From NCBI GenBank assembly GCA_028641055.1, contig CM054060.1, positions 312,466,949 to 312,530,948 of the forward strand: DNA of 64,000 bases. The letters are read 5' to 3'. Positions 1-9,448 of the stretch are shown in pieces (within the stretch, counting starts at the first letter, position 1; each line of letters opens with the position of its first letter). The DNA comes from Alopecurus myosuroides (lineage: Eukaryota > Streptophyta > Magnoliopsida > Poales > Poaceae). The notes beneath the pieces were generated by a model. It did not search any database. It saw only the letters and a program-made list of their open reading frames with translations, and had not been told where the DNA came from. The position numbers were made by a program, and so were the translations under genes.

Positions 1-447
1 ATGACGATGGACGACAGGACGCGACAAGCCTTGACGACAGAATGCGGTGCTTGACGGTTGAAGGAACGAATATCTTTTTTTTAGATAGGAGAGATTACGC
101 CACTGCAATAGAGGCTATGAATAGTCAGATGTAATCTCCAACTTGTGGGGAATTGAAATATAGCCTAATTCGACGCATCTGATTATGTACCTCAACAACG
201 GACTGGAGCAGAATTATTATCTATTCATAACCACCGGCGATGCAGATGTGTTGTCGGATGTGGCGAGGAGTCGAAAGAGTGTCCACGCAGATCATATTTG
301 CTTGTCGAATGTGTATCCCAACATGCTTTAAGCCGGTGCACAGATTGCGTGTGATTGTGATGCCCTGCAAGAGTCGAAAGAAATAGATCGACTAATTCGT
401 AGAGGTGCTAGCTCATTCTGGCCCTGCCGGAGAAAGGCCAGTTAGTT
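1..447. other. Unassigned flanking sequence left of Copia 1
   Basis: No open frame of note, no LTR terminus, and no protein family that I recognise. It ends at the TTAGT target duplication of the Copia element, so it belongs to the locus into which that element jumped. The counterpart across the element is 7557 onward. It could be intergenic host DNA or an older, decayed transposon. Confidence 0.5.
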
Positions 448-452
448 TTAGT
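448..452. repeat. Target-site duplication TTAGT, left copy (Copia 1)
   Basis: Five bases immediately before the TG of the left LTR. They are identical to 7552-7556 immediately after the CA of the right LTR, which confirms the element borders. Confidence 0.93.
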
Positions 453-999
453 TGTTGGACCTTTTAATCTCGTACCCCCTCACGTACGAGTCAAGTCACA
501 TACCTGTTCAAACAGATAAGATTAGGAGGTTTAAAGAGATAAGACCCTCCTTATCCCCTAAGCCTAACTAACGAGAATAAGGGGTCAAAACCCACGTACC
601 TCCTCATCGTACGTAAAACCTGCGCCACGATCGGAGGCGCCCTCCAACGTTATTTGGAGTGGGTCCCGTTTCCCTAGCGCTATATTAAAAGGGAGTCCGG
701 CCTGTACGAGGTGACGATCTCGCCACAGCCCATCTCTCCCGATAGAACACCTCACCGATCCTAAGTTAGCGCTCTGCGAACCGAAGGCCCTCTTCCACGC
801 CACGCACGCCCTGGGCAGTGCCGTTGGCGACCAGAAGGCCACCGCTATCCGCTGCTGGAGAGAGCAGCGGACATTCGTCGTCGTACCACGACTCACGCCG
901 TCGAGATGGCTTCCCCGGGCAATGGTCAGACTCTAATTCCGCATCAGCCTTGTGTTCTTCTTCGGGCTAATCTCAGTCATGTTAAGTTATATTTATACA
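453..999 (+). repeat. 5' LTR of Copia 1
   Basis: 547 bp, TGTTGG...TACA. It holds a TATA-like box (TATATTAAAA, 681-690) inside a GC-richer stretch, the expected promoter position of U3. It is nearly identical to the 3' LTR; the differences seen include CATACC/CGTACC near 500, CCCATC/CTCATC near 730 and CGACTC/TGACTC near 890. A short minus-strand open frame recurs in both LTRs only because the LTRs are copies. Confidence 0.95.
681..690 (+). promoter_or_regulatory. TATA box of Copia 1 LTR promoter
   Basis: TATATTAAAA with a GC-rich downstream stretch. The same box is at 7233-7242 in the 3' LTR. Transcription of the genomic RNA would start some 30 bp downstream, which defines the U3/R border. 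Confidence 0.6.
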
Positions 1000-1001
1000 T
1001 T

Positions 1002-1013
1002 TGGTATCAGAGC
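1002..1013 (+). promoter_or_regulatory. Primer-binding site, initiator tRNA-Met (Copia 1)
   Basis: TGGTATCAGAGC begins two bases after the LTR CA. It is the standard plant Copia complement of the 3' end of initiator methionine tRNA, used to prime minus-strand DNA synthesis. Confidence 0.92.
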
Positions 1014-2717
1014 CTAATTAGCCTGATTAGAACCCTGTTTAGATCTGTTTGATCATGATTAGATTATTTCAGTTGATCTGTTTTTAGATTAGTTTTTCAG
1101 TTTGCCTTTTGTTTGGCCGAATTGCATGTTCTGCTAATCTAAATCTCTCTGTTAGTTTGGATTAGTGTGGTTTAATTGCTTCGGCTAATGCTGCTTAGAC
1201 CTGATTGCATGATTAGTTTCTGTTTTGATCTTAACTGTTTAGATGTGTTTCAGTTAAGTGTTTTTCCCGTCAGTTTAGATCAGATTTTCAGTCATTTCCT
1301 ATTAAGTTGTTCTGTCCCTGTTAAGATACAGTTAGATCGGTTCCATTTAATCTAATTACTTGCTTAGCTACGTCAGTTAGAACTAGATAAGTTCTCAGTT
1401 TCGGATCAGATGCAGTCCCGTAAAGAAAGCTAAGAAACTAAGTTGCAGAGGTGCTCACCTGAGACGCCGCGTCGACGTCTAAGTCCTCCGGGACCGCCGC
1501 ACACCGAGGTGGTGTGCGAGGGCGCCATCGCCGTGCCGCCGTCGTCTCCCTCGTCGGAGGCGCGTCGGAAGTCACCACGGAGGCTATCCTCGACGGAACA
1601 GCGCGCCGGCCCTCGGCCACGTCACGCTGCGCCGGCGAGGGAAGCCGCCGCAGCGCATCAGTCCGCGCCTCCGAGCGCATCAGTGCGCCCTTCAGCACCT
1701 TGGGCTGGCCGCGCATCAGTCCACGCCGCCCGGTGATGGCACCCCCCTCGCGTCGCCGCGCCTCGGTACGTGCCTCCGCGCGCATTACTACGCCTGTCTC
1801 CACGGGCGTGCGCCGCCGCGCCTCAGTTCGCCTGGCCGCTCGGTCGCGTGCCCTCGCCGACCCGGCTCTGCACGCGCAACATGAGGACGTGCGCCTCAGA
1901 CCTCGTACGCGCCCAGCGTCAGCCGCCGCCGGACGCATCAGCGCCTCGCGCCCGTGCGCGACCTCGCTTTCCATTAGCCACCGCGGCCCCAGCCCGTGAC
2001 CGGCGCCCCTCAGAGCCCCGCCGGCCTGCGCCTAAGCCCTGCTTCAGTTCATCACGCGAGTACGCGTTTCCGCGCACACGTACATCAGCCCAACGTGATG
2101 AGCTCTCACTCAGTCCCCATCAGCCGCCACACTCTATCTTGGACGTGGAACGGATTGGGGAAAAGAAGAAGAGGATTTAGGGTTGGCTTGACCGCTGCAG
2201 GTTTTCTTCAGCACTAGCAGGCAGTGAACCGTCGATCTGATCCAACGGCTAAAGTTACACGTACAGCACGTTAGTGGGCTGGTTTTGTCTTTGGGCTGGT
2301 TTTTGCTATCAGTTCCTGGGCGTGAGTGAGCGTGGGCTCTTAAGCTGCATTTTTTTTTCTTTTGCCTGCACGTATCAGCCCTTTATTTAGTTTTTCATTG
2401 TTTTTAGTAAATTTTATTACTGTTTAAGTTTCCCCGCTAATTAAGCTGCTGATATTGGTGTTTAGCTAAAAATCACCCTCTGGTCAAAATGAAACCAACG
2501 TTCAATTTTGATTAGAGTTTTAATTTTTCATGTGATTATAATCTGACTAAAGTTGTTTATAATCATGTGTTGTCTTAGTTAAATTTTCTGTTCCATTTTC
2601 TGCCCAACGGTGTTTTTGAAATGGAAATATTTTTTGAGCATGTTTTAATCATACCAACATAAGGTTATTTTCATGCTTATTCTTATGATTCTCACTAAGT
2701 TGTGATTTGTTTCAGGC
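1014..2717 (+). other. Long untranslated leader of Copia 1, with GC-rich island
   Basis: 1.7 kb between primer-binding site and gag. The first 420 bp and last 530 bp are T-rich. The middle (about 1443-2150) is strongly GC-rich, with repeated GCGCATCAGT-like motifs and many overlapping short open frames rich in Arg, Ala and Pro on both strands. None of these frames looks like a protein. The shape suggests a structured RNA leader or a captured GC-rich host segment. Confidence 0.6.
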
Positions 2718-3574
2718 ATGAACACCAACAACGTTGCCCATGCCATTAATGGGATTGAGCCGCTAAATGGGACCAACTTCCCTGTGTGGAAGGAGAAGGT
2801 CATGATACATCTTGGGGTCCTAAGTCTCGACCTTGCTTTGCGTGAGAATGCCCCTGTTGCTCCTTCTGCCTCAGACTCAGATTACGCTGATAAGAAGAAG
2901 GAGTACGATGCTAAGTGTGAAAAGTGGGAGCACTCTAATCGCATGTCTCTAATGATCATTAAGAGCTCAATATCTATTGGAATTAGGGGAGCAATCCCGA
3001 TTCCGAGGATGCTAAGAAATATTTAGCCTCAGTGGAGGAGCAATTTAAAGACTCTTCCAAAACTTATGCGAGCACATTGATCATGAAGATGTTGACTTTA
3101 CGATATAACGACACTTGTTGCATTAGAGAGCATATTATGTCGATGTCGGACATGGCCGCTAAGCTTAAGGGGATGGACATGCCAATTGGTGACAACTTCT
3201 TGGTGCACTTCATCATGACCTCACTTCCAAGTGAGTTCGACCCTTTTAAGATAAGCTACAACACACAAAAGGAGAAGTGGAGTATCACTGATCTAATGAG
3301 CTATTGTGTTGAAGAGGAGGAAAGGCAGAAGGCACAACGTGCTCAAGGCGTTGCCAATGTCGTTTCCTCTGGTCCCAATAATAAGAGAAAGCACAACGGG
3401 GATTCCTCTAAGGCAAAGAAGAAGCTTCACTTCTCTCCCAAGGTTGAGCCCAGTAAGTCAAAAGGGCCTAAGCCTCATGGAGAAATAATGTGCCTCTTCT
3501 GTAAGAAGCCCGGACACATGAGAAGGATTGTGCAGGCTTTAAGAAGTGGCTTGCCAAAAAGGGTAATGATATAA
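2718..3574 (+). pseudogene. gag: Copia 1 gag, broken by two frameshifts
   Basis: Begins at ATG 2718 with the usual Copia gag opening, in which a short motif LNGTNFPVWKEKV precedes the UBN2-type capsid domain. A frameshift near 2990-3000 ends the first frame at 3026; homology resumes at 3032 in another frame with the capsid C-terminus. The nucleocapsid zinc knuckle starts at about 3490 (CLFCKKPGH), and a second frameshift near 3523 removes its last cysteine from frame. Gag would package the RNA and assemble the virus-like particle. In this copy it cannot be made as one chain. Confidence 0.88.
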
Positions 3575-4209
3575 TTTCGTCCATTGATGAGTCTCTTTAT
3601 GCCGATTTTCCCCCTAATAACTGGTGCATTGACTCAGGTGCCACCGTGCACGTTACCAATTCATTGCAGGGATTACTTTCCGTCAGGACTATAAGAAAGG
3701 GGGAGTGAAACCTTAAAGTCGCCAATGGCAAGGAGATGGAAGTCAAAGCTGTTGGAGTTGCTCCATTAGCATTAGCAGGCGGCCATATTCTCCTACTTAA
3801 TAATCTTCTTTTCGCTCCTAGTTTAAGGAGAAACTTGATTTCAGTTTCCGCATTAGATGATAAACAATATTTGTGTACGTTTGGAAACAATCAGTGTGTT
3901 ATTGAGTTTGATAATAATAATGTTGGTCTTGCTATCAGGCATGACAAACTTTATATGCTTCTCCTGAATGATTCCTCTGTGATGAATGTGTGCGATGGTA
4001 CAAATAAGCATAAGAAGAGTAAGGGTGATGAGACCTCGTCGAAATTGTGGCATTGTCGCTTAGGCCACATTTCGAAGGGGAGAATGGAACGTCTCATTAG
4101 AGAAGAGATATTACACCCATTAGATTTCTCAGATTCAGACCACTGTGTTGATTGTATCAAAGGGAAATATGTTAAGCATCAGAAAAAAGGGGCAATTAGA
4201 AGCACATGA
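3575..4209 (+). pseudogene. Copia 1 protease and integrase N-terminus, with an internal stop
   Basis: The protease active site WCIDSGATVHVTN is encoded at about 3622-3660 (Asp-Ser-Gly, an aspartic protease of the Copia type). A TGA at 3706-3708 interrupts it. From 3736 the frame is open through the GAG-pre-integrase zinc motif (WHCRLGH ... CVDCIKGK, about 4048-4170) to a TGA at 4207-4209. A further frameshift lies between here and the main pol frame. The protease would cut the polyprotein; the zinc motif is the HHCC of integrase. Confidence 0.88.
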
Positions 4210-4237
4210 CGCTTAGAATTAATCCACACTGATATTT

Positions 4238-6811
4238 GTGGTCCTTTTCCTGGACGGTTTTGACTCATTTATTACCTTCACTGATGATTACTCCCGTTAT
4301 GGATACATTTACCCCATTCGTGATCGTTCTGAGGCACTTGATAAGTTTAAGATATTTAAGGCGGAAGTAGAAAATCAGACCGACCTTAAAATTAAAGTGG
4401 TGCGCTCAGATCGAGGCGGTGAATATTATGGGAGACATGCGCCCTATGGGCAAATCCCTGGGCCCTTTGCCAAATTCCTTGAGGAAAATGGTATAGCGGC
4501 TCAGTATTCCATGCCCGGCGAGCCTCAGCAAAATAGAGTGGCAGAGCGTCGTAACCGCACTCTTATGGACATGGTGCGTAGCATGCTTAGTCATTCTAGC
4601 TTGCCGGTTAGTTTGTGGATTGAAGCTCTTAAGACAGCTGTTCACATATTAAATCGAGTTCCCACTAAATCAGCCCCTAAGACACCTTATGAATTGTGGA
4701 CTGAAAGGAAACTCACCTTAAATTACTTACGAGTGTGGGGCTGTCCTGCTGAGGCTAGGATCTTTAATCCACAACTTAAGAAATTAGACCCTAAGACCGT
4801 GAGCTGTCACTTTATCGGGTATCCTCTCAAGTCAAAGGGATACCGGTTTTATTGTCCAGATCGTGTCACTAAGTTTGTGGAAACATCACACGCCGTGTTC
4901 TTAGAGAATGCAGAAATCAGTGGGAGCTCACAACCCCGGAAGATAGATCTTGAGGAAATTCGGGTTAATGTTCCACTACCGATTATCCAAGAGAACTTTA
5001 TTCCATTTATTCCCACATCTCCAACTAATAATAATGGAGGTGCAAAACGAACTGAGGAGACTAATGACTCACCTCATCCTTCGCCTCAACATTCACCTCA
5101 GCCATCACCTCAGCCGTCTCCTCAGCCATCTCCTGAGCGGCCTCCCGAGCCACCAAGGAGATCACAAAGAAACAGGAAATCTGCCATTTCTGATGACTAT
5201 CAGGTTTACCTGAATGAGAGTGACATTGGAAAGGTAGATAATCCAAATTCCTTTAAGGAAGCCATGACGAGTGATCACTCTCCCGAATGGCTCATTGCCA
5301 TGGAGGATGAGATGAAATCTATGAGCATTAATGATGTCTGGGATCTAGTAGAAATTCCTGAAGGAGTCAAACCAGTAGGCTGCAGATGGGTCTATAAGAC
5401 TAAGCATGACTCTAGAGGGAAGATCGAAAGATTCAAGGCAAGGCTTGTAGCAAAGGGTTTTACTCAGAGAGAAGGGGTTGATTTTAATGATACCTTTTCT
5501 CCCGTGTCTAAGAAAGACTCTTTAAGAATTGTCATGGCACTGGTCGCTCATTATGACTTAGAATTACAACAGATGGATGTTAGAACTGCGTTCCTTAATG
5601 GTGACTTGCATGAGAATGTATATATGGCTCAACCGGAAGGTTTTGTCGTAGAAGGCAAGGAACACATGGGATGTAGACTTAAGAAATCCATCTATGGTTT
5701 AAAGCAAGCGTCCAGACAATGGTATCTCAAATTTGACGGGATAATAAGAAATTTCGGATTTAAGGAAAATGAAGTAGACAATTGCATCTACATGAAGATT
5801 AAGGGAGGCAAGTTTATAATCTTGGTTCTCTATGTGGATGATATCCTCTTGGCAAGTAGCGATAAGGATATGCTACATGAGACTAAGGGTTTTCTCTCCT
5901 CGCACTTTGATATGAAAGATCTTGGTGATGCCTCTTATGTTTTGGGCATTGAAATTTACCGAGATAGGTCTAGAGGAGTATTAGGCTTATGTCAAAAGTC
6001 ATACATTGAGAAAGTGCTTAAGAGGTACAAAATGCAAAATTGTGCTAGCACACCTGCTCCAATTGTTAAGGGTGATAAGTTTGGTTTATTCCAAAGTCCA
6101 AGGAATCAATTAGAGATCGATCAAATGAAAGACAAACCTTATGCTTCAGCTGTTGGAAGCCTTATGTATGCTCATGTTTGTACACGCCCTGACTTAGCAT
6201 TCGTTACCGGGATGCTTGGCAGATTTCAGTCAAATCCAGGAATGGACCACTGGAAAGCAGTTAAGAAAGTCTTGCAATATTTGCAGGGCACTAAGGGATA
6301 CATGCTTACATATAAGAGATCTGATGACCTTGAGGTTATAGGTTACTCAGATGCAGACTTTGCAGGATGTGTTGATACTAAGAAATCCACTTCAGGTTAT
6401 ATCTTCACACTTGCAGGCGGAGCCATTTCGTGGAAAACCTCCAAGCAAACCCTTACGGCATCATCAACGATGCAGGCTGAGTTTGTGGCATGTTATGAGG
6501 CAACCGGGCAGGCCGTATGGCTTAAGAACTGTATCCCGAATTTAAGAGTGGTCGATAGCATTTCAAAACCACTAAAATTATACTGCGATAATAAAGCCGC
6601 AGTTTTCTATGCGAGTAACAACAAGTCGAGTGGTGCTGCCAAACACATCAACATTAAGTATCATGTTGTGAAAGATAGAGTCCAGGATCAAACCATTACG
6701 ATCGAGCATATTAGCACTAAGGCAATGCTCGCGGATCCGCTTACCAAAGGACTACCACCTACTCAGTTTAAGGATCACATAGCCGGCATGGGTGTATTAG
6801 AGAGCCTTTGA
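4238..6811 (+). CDS. pol: Copia 1 pol: integrase core, reverse transcriptase, RNase H
   Basis: A single open frame of 857 codons. The DDE integrase core shows [10 protein letters not shown] (residue ~17), SDRGGEYYG (~58) and [13 protein letters not shown] (~100). A proline-rich linker of PSPQ-type repeats (~283-305) separates it from the Copia reverse transcriptase (RVT_2), with [24 protein letters not shown] and the catalytic YVDD at residue ~532. RNase H follows with YSDADFAGC (~702) and LYCDNKAAV, then the C-terminal [16 protein letters not shown]. It would copy the RNA into DNA and insert it. The ATG at 4238 is only the first in frame after an upstream frameshift; the natural protein is a gag-pol polyprotein. 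Uninterrupted length beside a ruined gag is notable. Confidence 0.94.
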   Translation: MVLFLDGFDSFITFTDDYSRYGYIYPIRDRSEALDKFKIFKAEVENQTDLKIKVVRSDRGGEYYGRHAPYGQIPGPFAKFLEENGIAAQYSMPGEPQQNRVAERRNRTLMDMVRSMLSHSSLPVSLWIEALKTAVHILNRVPTKSAPKTPYELWTERKLTLNYLRVWGCPAEARIFNPQLKKLDPKTVSCHFIGYPLKSKGYRFYCPDRVTKFVETSHAVFLENAEISGSSQPRKIDLEEIRVNVPLPIIQENFIPFIPTSPTNNNGGAKRTEETNDSPHPSPQHSPQPSPQPSPQPSPERPPEPPRRSQRNRKSAISDDYQVYLNESDIGKVDNPNSFKEAMTSDHSPEWLIAMEDEMKSMSINDVWDLVEIPEGVKPVGCRWVYKTKHDSRGKIERFKARLVAKGFTQREGVDFNDTFSPVSKKDSLRIVMALVAHYDLELQQMDVRTAFLNGDLHENVYMAQPEGFVVEGKEHMGCRLKKSIYGLKQASRQWYLKFDGIIRNFGFKENEVDNCIYMKIKGGKFIILVLYVDDILLASSDKDMLHETKGFLSSHFDMKDLGDASYVLGIEIYRDRSRGVLGLCQKSYIEKVLKRYKMQNCASTPAPIVKGDKFGLFQSPRNQLEIDQMKDKPYASAVGSLMYAHVCTRPDLAFVTGMLGRFQSNPGMDHWKAVKKVLQYLQGTKGYMLTYKRSDDLEVIGYSDADFAGCVDTKKSTSGYIFTLAGGAISWKTSKQTLTASSTMQAEFVACYEATGQAVWLKNCIPNLRVVDSISKPLKLYCDNKAAVFYASNNKSSGAAKHINIKYHVVKDRVQDQTITIEHISTKAMLADPLTKGLPPTQFKDHIAGMGVLESL

Positions 6812-7004
6812 ATTTGATTCTGGAAATAGGATCATAAGAATAATCCAACTCCCGTTGAGAATAAGTAAGCATCCTATCAAGATAGTTTAGTGGGCTATAG
6901 GTAACGGAGTTTCTATGGCATTTTCATTAGCCATTGTAACGTGTTGCTTTGGTTTGCTTTTTTCCATTAAGTGTGGGTACTAGCACTTCGATTAAGTGGG
7001 AGAA
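6812..7004 (+). promoter_or_regulatory. 3' untranslated region and polypurine tract of Copia 1
   Basis: Short A/T-rich stretch from the pol stop to the 3' LTR. It ends in AAGTGGGAGAA (6994-7004), directly abutting TGTTGG. That is the classic polypurine tract used to prime plus-strand DNA. Confidence 0.85.
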
Positions 7005-7551
7005 TGTTGGACCTTTTAATCTCGTACCCCCTCACGTACGAGTCAAGTCACGTACCTGTTCAAACAGATAAGATTAGGAGGTTTAAAGAGATAAGACCCT
7101 CCTTATCCCCTAAGCCTAACTAACGAGAATAAGGGGTCAAAACCCACGTACCTCCTCATCGTACGTAAAACCTGCGCCACGATCGGAGGCGCCCTCCAAC
7201 GTTATTTGGAGTGGGTCCCGTTTCCCTAGCGCTATATTAAAAGGGAGTCCGGCCTGTACGAGGTGACGATCTCGCCACAGCTCATCTCTCCCGATAGAAC
7301 ACCTCACCGATCCTAAGTTAGCGCTCTGCGAACCGAAGGCCCTCTTCCACGCCACGCACGCCCTGGGCAGTGCCGTTGGCGACCAGAAGGCCACCGCTAT
7401 CCGCTGCTGGAGAGAGCAGCGGACATTCGTCGTCGTACCATGACTCACGCCGTCGAGATGGCTTCCCCGGGCAATGGTCAGACTCTAATTCCGCATCAGC
7501 CTTGTGTTCTTTTTCGGGCTAATCTCAGTCATGTTAAGTTATATTCATACA
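7005..7551 (+). repeat. 3' LTR of Copia 1
   Basis: 547 bp, TGTTGG...TACA, copy of 453-999. Followed at once by the TTAGT target duplication (7552-7556). Confidence 0.95.
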
Positions 7552-7556
7552 TTAGT

Positions 7557-8089
7557 AAACCCCATATCAATTACCTGTGATGCTAACTAGCTGGCTTCGC
7601 ATCACACTAGTTTGAAGGGCCGCACATATCAGGAGCAAACTGAAAGTTAGCTCTTGGAAAATCGATCGGCCTTGTGCTTCTTCTCTAACGATCAATCTAG
7701 GAAAAAAATGGAGATTCGTGGAGACCCGATAGGAGGGGCAGCAGCCCGTAAAATATTTAATTTACTATGGGGAGGAGACCGGGGAGAAAACGACTCGTGT
7801 TCTTAGGGAAAACACGATCGAGACTTTTATTCATCCCTTGGCTGCAGCCAGCTTTTACATTAATCGGACACGGGTGAAAACTCATAAATTCTATTATTAA
7901 CGTGATAGAAGGCAGGTCGATTGCACCTGTATTCAGTTGTAGTATTCCAAACATACATTAATAAAACACCTTTATCTATTAGTTGTAAAAAAACTCCTTT
8001 ATCTCAAGATCGTAACCATAGACTTTAGATCGTAAGGCTATTTTTAGATGGTTGTCTAGAATTAACGTGGAGGTTTTTAGGGTTCCTCC
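7557..8089. other. Unassigned intergenic sequence
   Basis: Right flank of Copia 1, A/T-leaning, without a credible open frame. A 65-codon minus-strand frame at 7757-7954 has no recognisable motif. I see no terminal repeats. Confidence 0.4.
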
Positions 8090-8192
8090 AATTAGTAAAT
8101 ATATAAGATTCTAACATGAGAAAAACATTCATCATATATAAGAAACAAGATAATAACTACTTTATTATTGTCTCTCAGCCATATTCCCTTCA
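8090..8192 (-). repeat. Truncated Copia LTR end (Angela-type), minus orientation
   Basis: About 100 bp that resemble, with many substitutions, the terminal ~100 bp of the solo LTR at 47423-49032. Shared features are ATTCTA(A/G)CATGAGAAA, AAGATAATAAC, TTTATTATTG/TTTGTTATTG, and the terminus TATTCCCTTCA at 8192. On the minus strand it therefore starts TGAAGGGAATA. No partner LTR is visible, so it is a fragment. Confidence 0.6.
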
Positions 8193-8640
8193 CTTATGGA
8201 TATCAAGAATACCAAGTGAGCTCGGGCATGTATCTCTCCTTTCCCGGAGGAGTACTTCCCATCTCAGAACATTGAGGTAATATACAAATTTAGAATTACC
8301 TAGTGGCTACCTTTTTGTTCACCCTGTACACGGCGTGAATCTTGATAATACCAAGGTAAAACCTCTAGATTATATTATCCCGATAGCCTCATGGTCAAAG
8401 GATGCATTGTAATATAGCCGTGTTATGATATGATTCTAAGGACAAAAGATGTCTTAGTGGAATCTCTTAGCATATCAATCTATTTAGGGAATACCCAGCC
8501 ATACCGTTCCCATCCAACAATATGTTATTCCTTGATGTTTACATAAACAATGTCCATGACTAGAAAAACATAGTCATCAAACATCCAATGAATTAGTCGT
8601 AAAAGGAAAGAAGATGGTTTATTTCTGTGTTCATGTTACT
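8193..8640. other. Unassigned, possibly decayed Copia-related sequence
   Basis: No coding potential. Phrases near 8550-8590 (CATGACTAGAAAAACATAGTCATC) read like degraded Copia LTR interior, but I cannot align it convincingly. Could equally be host intergenic DNA. Confidence 0.3.
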
Positions 8641-9059
8641 ACACATGCGCGTGAGTTTTCCTCCGAATCTGATATTCAGTAACCACTGCTGAAATTCGAA
8701 TGGGCTAGCAGGCCCATTAGGCAATTTCCATTTAATCCCTAAGGCTCATGCTGCCATAGCAAGTGGTGGGAGTTTAGTCCCACATTGCTAGTTGGGAGAG
8801 TTTTGCACCAGTTTATAAGGTGAGCTCTCTCCCCACTAGTGTGAGTTGGTATGAAGAGAGAGGAGTAGTGGAGGTGTTCCACACGCGCGCTCCTCCTCCT
8901 CCGCCGCCCGCCTCGTCACGACACGTCACGACGCGCCGCGGGTTGCGGGAATGAGCCGAGCCGATGCCTTTATTTTGGCAGTTGGAAACGGAGTCAACAG
9001 ACACGCCAATAATATGAGACGTCATATTGATTGCTGTCTATTGCGTCACATTTATTTTG

Positions 9060-9166
9060 GTAACAGTCGCGCGCAGTAAAACGCCGCATTGATCACGTGT
9101 TAACCGCGCGCAGTAAAACGGCGCATTGATTACGTGGTAACGGCTGTAGTAAACGCCAAATTGATT
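9060..9166 (+). repeat. Three tandem ACGT-core repeats in Copia 2 LTR
   Basis: About 36-bp units: CGCGCGCAGTAAAACG followed by CGCATTGAT and an ACGTG core, twice almost exact (9066-9102 and 9103-9139), then a shorter third copy (about 9140-9166). The first unit has a palindromic CACGTG (9094-9099) and the second has ACGTGG. They lie 30-130 bp upstream of the TATA box, the place for promoter enhancers. Confidence 0.75.
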
Positions 9167-9193
9167 TGTGAGCTGACCGTTCTCCTACCGTGC

Positions 9194-9202
9194 CTATATA
9201 TT
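9194..9202 (+). promoter_or_regulatory. TATA box of Copia 2 LTR
   Basis: CTATATATT, about 250 bp before the gag ATG, in a GC-rich setting and directly downstream of the ACGT repeats. Confidence 0.65.
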
Positions 9203-9448
9203 GAGGTCGCAGGGGCGGACACAAACACACAACTCATACGCTCTGCACCCACTGTCGTTCCTCTCTCTGTTGCTGTCTCCGGTGATCCCATCCCGTCTAC
9301 CGCGTACACGGCCGACGGGGGAGCAGGCCTCCGAAACCCCGCCTCTCCAGATCCTGTACGGGAGAGGGGCGATTAGGTTTTTGGGGAGCGTCTCCTACGC
9401 GACTGCTCGCTGCCGTACGTCTACTTCGACTACTACCTCATCGTCAAC

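Larger units (their letters stand above)
453..7551 (+). mobile_element. Complete Ty1-Copia LTR retrotransposon (Copia 1)
   Basis: Two 547-bp direct repeats (453-999 and 7005-7551), each beginning TGTTGG and ending CA, enclose a 6-kb interior. The element is flanked by a perfect 5-bp target duplication TTAGT (448-452 and 7552-7556). A primer-binding site for initiator tRNA-Met follows the left LTR and a purine tract precedes the right one. Gene order gag, protease, integrase, reverse transcriptase, RNase H is diagnostic of Copia. By eye the two LTRs differ at about five positions of 547 (0.9%), which implies a recent insertion, a few hundred thousand years at the usual grass LTR rate of 1.3e-8. 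Gag and protease carry frameshifts and a stop, so this copy is not autonomous as it stands. Confidence 0.96.

Noticed and set aside
585..896. 103-codon minus-strand frame repeated at 7137-7448
   Set aside because: It lies inside the Copia 1 LTR and recurs only because the LTR is duplicated; no motif.
1438..2217. Several overlapping Arg/Ala/Pro-rich open frames on both strands
   Set aside because: A by-product of GC-rich sequence poor in stop codons; no domain, start context or conservation signal.
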